From Acholeplasmatales bacterium (GTDB taxonomy: Bacteria; Bacillota_I; Bacilli_A; Acholeplasmatales; Anaeroplasmataceae), in assembly GCA_017388605.1 (NCBI GenBank), contig JAFPIE010000113.1:1-6514 (forward strand): DNA of 6,514 bases, in the 5' to 3' direction. The stretch's first letter is position 1. Each line of letters opens with the position of its first letter. Below, piece by piece: positions 1 through 5,440 of the stretch. Both the position numbers and the translations under genes were made by a program. Below the pieces are notes generated by a model. That model made no database searches, was not told the DNA's origin, and worked only from the letters and a program-made list of their open reading frames with translations.

Positions 1-3
1 AAC

Positions 4-72
4 AAAAAAGGATTTTTCTTTTCACCATATGTGCAAAATATGCACATATCTGCTTGAAAATCCTTATTTTTT
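4..72 (-). terminator. Long hairpin terminator downstream of ssrA (possibly bidirectional)
   Basis: A long two-tier hairpin. The inner stem is a perfect 9-bp inverted repeat (27-35 with 41-49, ATATGTGCA/TGCACATAT) around a 5-nt loop. An outer 9-bp stem (8-16 with 57-65, AAGGATTTT/AAAATCCTT) encloses it, with short unpaired arms between. Read on the minus strand, six T residues (9 to 4) close the structure, as expected for an intrinsic terminator after ssrA. A run of T also follows the outer stem on the plus strand (67-72), so it could stop a convergent gene entering from the left. The inner palindrome could instead be a protein-binding site, but position and T-runs favour termination. Confidence 0.7.
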
Positions 73-104
73 AAACGAACCAATACTTTTGTGGGTTCGG
101 TTTT
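73..104. terminator. Short hairpin immediately 3' of tmRNA
   Basis: A 6-bp stem CGAACC/GGTTCG (76-81 with 94-99) with a 12-nt loop, extendable by three A-T pairs past a one-base bulge. It starts within 10 nt of the mature tmRNA CCA end. The plus-strand side is followed by TTTTT (101-105). On the minus strand the stem is followed only by TTT and then A-rich sequence. It is therefore a better terminator on the plus strand, and on the minus strand it may act as a 3' trailer structure or a weak first stop before the hairpin at 4-72. Confidence 0.5.
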
Positions 105-111
105 TGACTTC

Positions 112-508
112 TGGTGGAGATGATGGGAATCGAACCCATGTATGCAAACTAATTCAGTAAGCTTTCTACATGCTTATCTTACCATAAATTTTCATCAGCC
201 CTAAGCTGGTAAGACGACCAAAAACTGACTACACTCTATTAGATTCGTTTTTATTGTTAGAGTAGCACAATAAAAATATATTCTGCTAGGATAAAACCCA
301 AAGCCAATATGCACAGAAAACACATTGGGTGGGCCGCTTATATTATATTAGCAAGCGTAAGCAAAGTTAGCTGCACCGTTGTTACGAGCTGCTAAGAATG
401 CATAATTGTTTTCTTTTTCTGCGGTTCTTAAACCTCGACGTTTTTAAAGGAGTCTACTCCTGCATGCTTACATACCTTCATAACTCACAGCGAATCCAGT
501 ACATCCCC
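112..508 (-). ncRNA. ssrA: Transfer-messenger RNA (tmRNA, 10Sa RNA)
   Basis: tmRNA enters ribosomes stalled on mRNAs lacking a stop codon, acts first as an alanyl-tRNA and then as a short mRNA, and adds a degradation tag to the nascent chain. The 5' end GGGGATG (508-502) pairs with CATCTCC, followed by A and CCA, at the 3' end (112-122). This 7-bp acceptor stem has a G3-U70 wobble pair, the alanine identity element. The D-loop-like GGATTCG follows the 5' end, and the T-arm ATGGG-TTCGATT-CCCAT lies at 123-139. A long helix 2 is visible (140-147 with 468-475), as is a 7-bp helix in the 3' pseudoknot region (177-183 with 208-214). The tag frame is at 348-422, its stop lying in the loop of helix 5 (335-339 with 353-357). 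At 397 nt it has normal length for a one-piece tmRNA. CCA is encoded in the DNA. It sits directly downstream of smpB, has its own promoter, and is followed by two hairpins. Confidence 0.97.
348..422 (-). other. tmRNA proteolysis-tag reading frame (24 codons plus TAA)
   Basis: The resume codon is inferred as GCA (Ala) at 422-420, 86 nt from the mature 5' end, close to the usual spacing. The frame stays open for 24 codons to TAA (350-348), which lies in the 13-nt loop of helix 5, the usual place for the tag stop. The encoded peptide starts AEKENNYAFLAA and ends GAANFAYAC. The other two frames from this point give short or non-tag-like peptides. The tag is longer than the 10-15 residues common in Bacilli and Clostridia and resembles the roughly 27-residue Mollicutes tags. 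As I recall it, the Mesoplasma florum tag ends GQANYAFA. The terminal Cys in place of the usual Ala-Ala is atypical. The resume codon is inferred from position and frame only. Confidence 0.8.
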
Positions 509-528
509 ATTTATTTTATTGCAATATC

Positions 529-556
529 ATTATATCCAAGTTTTTTTATTTTGCAA
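529..556 (-). promoter_or_regulatory. Promoter of ssrA
   Basis: On the minus strand, TTGCAA (556-551), a 16-nt A-rich spacer and a perfect TATAAT (534-529) form a sigma-A-type promoter. Its -10 ends 20 nt before the mature tmRNA 5' end, so the primary transcript would carry a leader of roughly 14 nt, to be removed by RNase P. The -35 box begins at the base right after the smpB stop codon (559-557). ssrA can therefore be transcribed separately from smpB, in keeping with the high abundance of tmRNA. Confidence 0.75.
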
Positions 557-1006
557 CTAACGATAAGAATTTTTATATTCTTTTTCCATTCTGATTTTTG
601 CATCTTTTTCTTTTATTGCTTCTCTTTTATCTTGAAGCTTTTTTCCTTTTGCAAGTCCTATTTCTACTTTAACTAAGGAACCCTCAAAATAGCATCTAAG
701 TGCAACAAGAGTCAAGCCTTCTTGCTTGATTCTTGCTGCAAGCTTAATGCATTCCTTTTTATGTAATAATAATTCTCTTGATCTTAATTCATCATGATTA
801 AATATATTCCCAAATTCATATTTTGCAATAAACATGTTGACAATCCAAGGTCTATTATTTTTCATGATTACATAGGCATCATTAATATTACAGTGACCCT
901 CTCGAATGGCCTTTATCTCTGTACCCTTAAGCTTAATGCCAGCTTCGTATTTTTCTAGGATAAAATATTCAAATGTAGCCCTCTTATTGGTACAAATAAC
1001 CTTCAT
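557..1006 (-). CDS. smpB: SsrA-binding protein SmpB
   Basis: SmpB binds the tRNA-like domain of tmRNA and places its C-terminal tail in the empty mRNA channel of stalled ribosomes, so that tmRNA is accepted without a codon. The 149-residue product has normal length and shows the family blocks in order: NKRA near residue 7, YEAGIKLKGTEIKAIREG at 20-37, NHDELRSRELLLHKKE at 70-85, QEGLTLVALRCYF at 95-107, then GKKLQDKRE at 121-129 and a Lys-rich tail. The first block reads NKRATFEYF where E. coli and B. subtilis have Arg-His, and the tail reads LQDKR where those species have His before DKR. The start is ATG 1006-1004, because AGGTGAT (1017-1011) is well spaced for it. The in-frame GTG at 1015 lies inside that ribosome-binding site. 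It begins 9 nt after the pepF stop, so the two are probably co-transcribed and translationally linked. ssrA follows. Confidence 0.96.
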   Translation of the reverse strand: MKVICTNKRATFEYFILEKYEAGIKLKGTEIKAIREGHCNINDAYVIMKNNRPWIVNMFIAKYEFGNIFNHDELRSRELLLHKKECIKLAARIKQEGLTLVALRCYFEGSLVKVEIGLAKGKKLQDKREAIKEKDAKIRMEKEYKNSYR

Positions 1007-1010
1007 AAGT

Positions 1011-1017
1011 ATCACCT
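1011..1017 (-). promoter_or_regulatory. Ribosome-binding site of smpB, overlapping the pepF stop
   Basis: AGGTGAT on the minus strand matches the anti-Shine-Dalgarno sequence over seven bases and lies 4 nt before ATG 1006. It overlaps the pepF stop codon TAG (1018-1016). The overlap suggests that translation of pepF influences smpB, and it rules out the upstream GTG (1015-1013) as the start. Confidence 0.75.
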
Positions 1018-2764
1018 ATTTCAATAATTCTTTAAACAAATCGATATCCTCTTCTATTGTTTTTAAAGAAGAAATCCAAAATTCCTTTTTAGTTATATCG
1101 ATATCCATAGTTAATGCGACATCTTCCGCATCCATTATACAAGTATTTTTTAACATTTCATCATACTTTTTAACAAATTCTTCTTTGTTTTCCATATATT
1201 TTGCATATAATCCCTTTGCATATAGCAATCCAAAGGCATATGGCCAATTATAGAATCCATTTGATGCACTATAATAATGGCTCTTGCATAGCCACATATA
1301 TGGATGATAATATTTTTTATCTAAGCCATCTCCATAGGATTCCTCTTGTGCCTTTAGCATGAATTGATTCATATCCTTAGCACCTAGTGGCTTAGCTATT
1401 TCTGTATCACAAACCATATTTTCAAATAGATATCTAGATAAAATATCTACGACACATTGTGTATCCTCTTGTAAGGAATTTTCAACTACAGTAAGCTTTT
1501 CCTCTTTATCACATACCTCATCTATAAGCTTTTTACTCATTAGGGTTTGGCATAAAATAGAGGCTGTTTCAGCAAGCTGCATTGGGTAGTCCTGATTTAA
1601 TGGTAGAGAATCCTTTAAAACCTCATTGTGGTATGCATGACCAAGCTCATGTGCTAGAGTTTGAATATCAGACATAGCGCCAGTGAAATTTGTCAATACC
1701 CTAGATTCACCTATTGGTGTAATTCCACTGCAGAAGGCTCCACCTACCTTACCCTCGCGTGGCAATACATCAATCCACCCCTCATGGAATGCCTTATAGC
1801 CCATTTCATATAAATGAGGAGAAAAGGATTTATATACCTCTAATACTTCCTTTTCAGCTTCTTGGTAGGTATATGTTTTCGTCATCTTACCCATTGGGGC
1901 AAATAATTCATAAAATGGTAAGCCATTTTTATAGCCTAAAGCTTCTGCCTTAGCCTTAAAATATTCTCTAAATTTAGGAAGCTCCTCCTTGATTGCATCA
2001 ATCATTGCATTAAGAGTTTCCTTTTTCATATGATTTTTCTCTAATGCCATATCTAATACAGAATCATAGCCCCTTAGGGATGCCATAATATTCGCTTCTC
2101 TTTTAATATTATTTAATCCCATAGCAACAGATTCCTCTATAGCTTTATAAGCCTTTAATTCAGCCTTATATGCATTATATCTAACATTCTTATCACTATC
2201 GTAGGCTAGATTTCTAACCATAGATAGAGGCATTGGATCTTTAAAGCCCTTCACCTTAATCGATAAATTACTTGTTAAATTCGATTGTAAATCACTCCAG
2301 CTTGAGGATGCAACCATAGATAGCTTAGAATATAGAATTTCTTCCTTTTCGGATAGCATATGGGATGCTTGCTGCTTTGTCTTTTCTAAAAGATATTTAT
2401 ATCCCTCTAAAAAGGAATCCTTTTTTATTAATGCATCAATATCCTTATCCATTAAAAATCTTTTAAATTTTACATTTGCAGGTATAGTTTCCTGAAATAG
2501 CATTTGAAGCTCCTGAAGCTCTCCAAGAGATTCTCTATCATTTACATCTACGCTTGTTTTTAATGAAGAATAATTAAACATCTTAATAGCTAAAATATTT
2601 AATTTTTCCTCTATTTTTAAATATTCTTTAATGTCTTCTTCCTTAAAATCTGCCATTAAACTATTTTCTTCATGGATTAAGCCTTTTAATTCTTCCTTAT
2701 CCTTCTTATATTCCTTTGAATCTAAGGAGGTATAAAGCTTATCCAAATCCCAATTCATATTCAT
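1016..2764 (-). CDS. pepF: M3-family oligoendopeptidase F (PepF-like metallopeptidase)
   Basis: A cytoplasmic zinc metallopeptidase that cuts short peptides, usually in the later steps of protein turnover. The 582-residue product (family about 560-610) has the zinc motif HELGH at residues 372-376 within LAHELGHAYH and the likely third ligand Glu399 in LAETAS, as in thermolysin-fold M3 enzymes. Upstream lies GGAFCSG (341-347), then ESRVLTNFTGAMSDIQTL (353-370), and near the C-terminus SHYYSASNGFYNWPYAFG (495-512), the His/Tyr-rich region that lines the substrate channel in this family. The N-terminal half is helical and charged, with no signal peptide. ATG 2764 is chosen because GGAGGG lies 6 nt upstream; a second ATG two codons on would be poorly spaced. 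The gene starts 2 nt after the rnr stop, and its ribosome-binding site sits in the last rnr codons. M3B/PepF is clear; the exact subfamily and peptide specificity are not. Confidence 0.93.
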   Translation of the reverse strand: MNMNWDLDKLYTSLDSKEYKKDKEELKGLIHEENSLMADFKEEDIKEYLKIEEKLNILAIKMFNYSSLKTSVDVNDRESLGELQELQMLFQETIPANVKFKRFLMDKDIDALIKKDSFLEGYKYLLEKTKQQASHMLSEKEEILYSKLSMVASSSWSDLQSNLTSNLSIKVKGFKDPMPLSMVRNLAYDSDKNVRYNAYKAELKAYKAIEESVAMGLNNIKREANIMASLRGYDSVLDMALEKNHMKKETLNAMIDAIKEELPKFREYFKAKAEALGYKNGLPFYELFAPMGKMTKTYTYQEAEKEVLEVYKSFSPHLYEMGYKAFHEGWIDVLPREGKVGGAFCSGITPIGESRVLTNFTGAMSDIQTLAHELGHAYHNEVLKDSLPLNQDYPMQLAETASILCQTLMSKKLIDEVCDKEEKLTVVENSLQEDTQCVVDILSRYLFENMVCDTEIAKPLGAKDMNQFMLKAQEESYGDGLDKKYYHPYMWLCKSHYYSASNGFYNWPYAFGLLYAKGLYAKYMENKEEFVKKYDEMLKNTCIMDAEDVALTMDIDITKKEFWISSLKTIEEDIDLFKELLK

Positions 2765-2766
2765 AA

Positions 2767-5058
2767 TTAACCCTCCAAATCGACTAAGGTAAAATCGATT
2801 CTTCTTTCTTCCTTGCTAGCGAAGGAAACCTTAACTCTTACCTTATCTCCCAAATGATATGTATTTATTCCATTACTTGCACTCATCGTATGCTCATTAT
2901 ATTCATAATAGCCTTCCATATCTCTAAATGCGATTAAGCCCTCAATACCAAAATCAATTTCAGCAAACATACCGAAGGATGTAATAGAGGTAATAGTAGC
3001 ATTATATTCCTCATATAAATGAGATTCCATATACCAAGCATATAGCATATCATCTACTGCTCTTTCACAATCTACAGCATTTCTTTCCGATTTTGAATTC
3101 CTAAAGGCAATATCAGGTATAATAGCTTGATATTTCCTTATATCATGATCTAAATTATCCGGATGTAGGAATAATTTCTTTATCATCCTATGAACCATTA
3201 AATCTGGATATCTTCTTATAGGAGATGTGAAATGGCAATAATAATTCATCGCAAGGCCATAGTGTCCTAGGCATTCACTCGAATACTTTGCCTTCATCAT
3301 ACTTCTTAGAAGCATTGTATTAATGATTAAATGATTTGGATGATCCTTAACAGATTCAAGCAAGCTTTGAATCTCCTTAGGATGAATATCATTTTGAATA
3401 TTTTTAACAGGAATCTTCATGGATGCAATTTGATTAAATGTGTTATGAAGCTTTTCCTGATCTGGCTTTTCATGAATTCTATATTCACATGGTAAATTCA
3501 TAATAGACATATGATATGCAATGGTTTGATTCGCCTCAAGCATAAAATCCTCAATGAGCTTTTCAGCCTCATCCTGGCATCTTTTATGAATTTCCTTTGG
3601 TGAGCCATCTGGATTTAAATCAAATTTATATTCTTCACTTTCAAATTCAATTCCACCCTTTTTATGACGTATAGCTCTTAATATGTGAGATAATTCTAGC
3701 ATATCTAAAATCATAGGGTAGATATCTATATATTCCTGAATTACATCCTCATTCCCCAAAATCATTTGGTTTACCTTATTATAGGTCATACGATGATGAG
3801 AATTTATTACACCCTCAACAATTTCATAATTTATAAGCTTACCCTTTGGATCAATTTCCATTAAGCAGGATAAAACCAAACGGTCTACTCCCTCATTTAA
3901 GGAGCAAATACCATTCGATAGCTTATGAGGAATCATTGGAATTACTCTATCCGCAAGATATACAGATGTACCACGGGATAAGGCATCCTTATCGAGTGGA
4001 GAGGCCTCCTTAACATAATAGGATACATCCGCTATATGCACCTGTAGATTATAATTACCATTAGAATTCTTTTCTAAGTAGATAGCATCATCGAAATCCT
4101 TAGAGTCATCTCCATCTATGGTGATGACATTTAGATTCCTAAAATCACGTCTACCGTAAATTTCTTCTATTTTTACGGTATCTGGTATTTCCTTTAATTC
4201 TTCTACTGTCTCTTCACTAAAAGGCATTTTAAAGCCATATTCTAAGGCTATTTCAGCTATTTCAATACCAGGATCATCTGGATGTCCAATAATCTCTGTA
4301 ATTTTACCCTTAATAGAGTAGCCCTTCGTATATTCGATATCACAGGATACAATTTCACCAGGCTTAGCACCATTTAAGTCCTCTTCCTTTATATCTACCT
4401 CAACCTTAAAGGAATTCATAGTAGATATTACCTTATATTTAGGGTATTTTTTACCCTTAAGTGTAAGCTTACCAATGACAATTTTATGTGCTCTTTCTAT
4501 AACGTCATAAACACTTGCACCCTTTAATTTATCATCATATCCCGTAGGGAATATATGGCATATATCTCCATCATAAGCAGTACCTATATCCTCCTTTGGA
4601 ATATAATATTCGATATCCTCTCCATCTACCTTAGCAAATGCATAGCCCTTATCCTTTACATCTAGGGTTGCAACCTTCAATATGGTATAAATATCATAAA
4701 ATGCAGAATAATAGATTTTATTCTCCTTCACTAAGGCATTTAAGCATGCCTTAAGCTCCTTAGGATTTACCTTTAATCTTTTCGCTAATACATTAAAATG
4801 ATAGATGTGCTCATCCTTTATTAAGGATAAAAGTAAATCTTCATCAATAGATGAATATTCCTTCGATTTCTTTTTAGAAGCAAGCTTATATAGCTCAAGA
4901 TTCTCTAAATATTTTATTTCCCCACTTAAAACTAAGCTATCTAGGGCATCCTCTATATCTTCTATATTTAAATTTAATGATTTTGCAAGTAAATCCTTAG
5001 ATAAAGCGTAGGATTTTAGAGTTTTTTTGATTTCTTCCTTTAATTTTTTCTTTTCCAT
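2767..5058 (-). CDS. rnr: Ribonuclease R (3'-5' exoribonuclease, RNB family)
   Basis: Processive hydrolytic exonuclease that digests structured RNA from the 3' end to mononucleotides. It helps clear rRNA fragments and, in E. coli, mRNAs released by tmRNA rescue. The product has 763 residues. Domains in order: a winged helix at about 1-60, an apparent second winged helix at about 70-128, cold-shock-type OB folds at about 130-255, the RNB catalytic domain at about 300-640, and a C-terminal S1 domain at about 684-758. The active-site block DGDDSKDFDDA holds the four metal-binding Asp residues D315, D321, D323 and D324. HFTSPIRRYPDL (609-620) is the other RNB hallmark. The chain ends just after the S1 domain, without the Lys-rich tail of the E. 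coli enzyme. ATG 5058 has AAAGGAGGT 7 nt upstream. It lies between secG and pepF, and secG-rnr-smpB-ssrA is a conserved Firmicute order. Confidence 0.97.
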   Translation of the reverse strand: MEKKKLKEEIKKTLKSYALSKDLLAKSLNLNIEDIEDALDSLVLSGEIKYLENLELYKLASKKKSKEYSSIDEDLLLSLIKDEHIYHFNVLAKRLKVNPKELKACLNALVKENKIYYSAFYDIYTILKVATLDVKDKGYAFAKVDGEDIEYYIPKEDIGTAYDGDICHIFPTGYDDKLKGASVYDVIERAHKIVIGKLTLKGKKYPKYKVISTMNSFKVEVDIKEEDLNGAKPGEIVSCDIEYTKGYSIKGKITEIIGHPDDPGIEIAEIALEYGFKMPFSEETVEELKEIPDTVKIEEIYGRRDFRNLNVITIDGDDSKDFDDAIYLEKNSNGNYNLQVHIADVSYYVKEASPLDKDALSRGTSVYLADRVIPMIPHKLSNGICSLNEGVDRLVLSCLMEIDPKGKLINYEIVEGVINSHHRMTYNKVNQMILGNEDVIQEYIDIYPMILDMLELSHILRAIRHKKGGIEFESEEYKFDLNPDGSPKEIHKRCQDEAEKLIEDFMLEANQTIAYHMSIMNLPCEYRIHEKPDQEKLHNTFNQIASMKIPVKNIQNDIHPKEIQSLLESVKDHPNHLIINTMLLRSMMKAKYSSECLGHYGLAMNYYCHFTSPIRRYPDLMVHRMIKKLFLHPDNLDHDIRKYQAIIPDIAFRNSKSERNAVDCERAVDDMLYAWYMESHLYEEYNATITSITSFGMFAEIDFGIEGLIAFRDMEGYYEYNEHTMSASNGINTYHLGDKVRVKVSFASKEERRIDFTLVDLEG

Positions 5059-5083
5059 AAAGCTTACCTCCTTTTACAATTTT

Positions 5084-5112
5084 ATTATACAAGAAAAAAA
5101 GAGGATTTTCGC
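5084..5112 (-). promoter_or_regulatory. Possible weak promoter of the rnr-pepF-smpB unit
   Basis: A perfect TATAAT (5089-5084 on the minus strand) lies between the secG terminator and the rnr ribosome-binding site. At 17-nt spacing the hexamer is GCGAAA (5112-5107), a poor -35, and there is no TGn extension. Transcription could start about 10 nt before the GGAGG. The -10 alone is convincing; the rest is not. rnr may depend partly on read-through from secG. Confidence 0.35.
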
Positions 5113-5125
5113 AAAGAAAATCCTC
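5094..5125 (-). terminator. Intrinsic terminator of secG
   Basis: On the minus strand a perfect 10-bp stem GAGGATTTTC/GAAAATCCTC (5125-5116 with 5110-5101), a 5-nt loop TTTGC and seven T residues (5100-5094) form a classical Rho-independent terminator. It begins 7 nt after the secG stop. It separates secG from rnr, although partial read-through is possible. Confidence 0.9.
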
Positions 5126-5132
5126 AAGCACA

Positions 5133-5369
5133 TTATCTTGTATGTAAGAATACAGAAACTAGAACTAATGCAACATAGATTACAGCTAAGCCAGCTGTTG
5201 TTCTTTGCATGAATAATTCTACGCCTCTTGTCTTTTGGTTCTTAAATAGGTCTGACTTGCTACCATTGAAGGCATCATTAATGTCATCCTTAGATCCCTG
5301 AAGCATTACAATAACGATAAGTAGGATTGCAACAATCGTTACGAAAATATCAATTATAAAGTTTTGCAT
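5133..5369 (-). CDS. secG: Preprotein translocase subunit SecG
   Basis: Small membrane subunit of the SecYEG channel that assists SecA-driven protein export. The 78-residue product has normal length and two predicted membrane spans, at residues 4-23 and 57-75. The family core follows the first span: LLIVIVMLQGSKDDINDAF, then a polar loop with GSKSDLF and KTRGVELFMQRTT before the second span. The usual Gly-rich stretch of the loop is reduced to NGSKSD. ATG 5369 has GGAGGTG 7 nt upstream, and a good promoter lies 30 nt further up. The gene is followed by a strong terminator, so it can be expressed as a single-gene transcript. Its place upstream of rnr matches B. subtilis, but no carboxylesterase gene lies between them as it does there. 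Confidence 0.93.
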   Translation of the reverse strand: MQNFIIDIFVTIVAILLIVIVMLQGSKDDINDAFNGSKSDLFKNQKTRGVELFMQRTTAGLAVIYVALVLVSVFLHTR

Positions 5370-5381
5370 ATGAACACCTCC

Positions 5382-5430
5382 AAATCAAGCTACTTGTTTA
5401 TTATACTGAAATTGTATTCTTAAATCAAGC
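5382..5430 (-). repeat. 9-bp direct repeat flanking the secG -10 box
   Basis: GCTTGATTT occurs twice on the minus strand, at 5430-5422 and 5390-5382, with starts exactly 40 bp apart (about four helical turns). The first copy contains the -35 hexamer TTGATT; the second lies in the leader just before GGAGG. It could be a paired operator or chance in AT-rich DNA. Only the sequence identity is certain. Confidence 0.4.
5400..5428 (-). promoter_or_regulatory. Promoter of secG
   Basis: TTGATT (5428-5423), a 17-nt spacer and a perfect TATAAT (5405-5400) on the minus strand make a sigma-A-type promoter at ideal spacing. It lies 12 nt after the stop of the phosphorylase gene. The expected start is about 5393, giving a leader of roughly 24 nt that includes the ribosome-binding site GGAGG (5381-5377). 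Confidence 0.8.
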
Positions 5431-5440
5431 ATAAATCCAA

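Noticed and set aside
112..145. A separate tRNA gene suggested by the T-arm and CCA end
   Set aside because: No anticodon arm lies nearby; the partner acceptor strand is 390 nt away, as in tmRNA.
398..676. Plus-strand open frame of 92 codons
   Set aside because: It lies antisense to the 5' part of tmRNA and the end of smpB, is rich in Phe and Leu as expected from the complement of A-rich coding DNA, and has no ribosome-binding site or family likeness.
1004..1015. GTG at 1015 as the smpB start
   Set aside because: It lies inside the AGGTGAT ribosome-binding site that is properly spaced for ATG 1006; the conserved protein also begins at the later Met.
906..1253. Plus-strand open frame of 115 codons
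   Set aside because: Antisense across the smpB start and pepF end; composition is that of a shadow frame.
5027..5212. Plus-strand open frame of 61 codons crossing the rnr-secG gap
   Set aside because: It runs through the secG terminator and antisense coding DNA and has no convincing ribosome-binding site.
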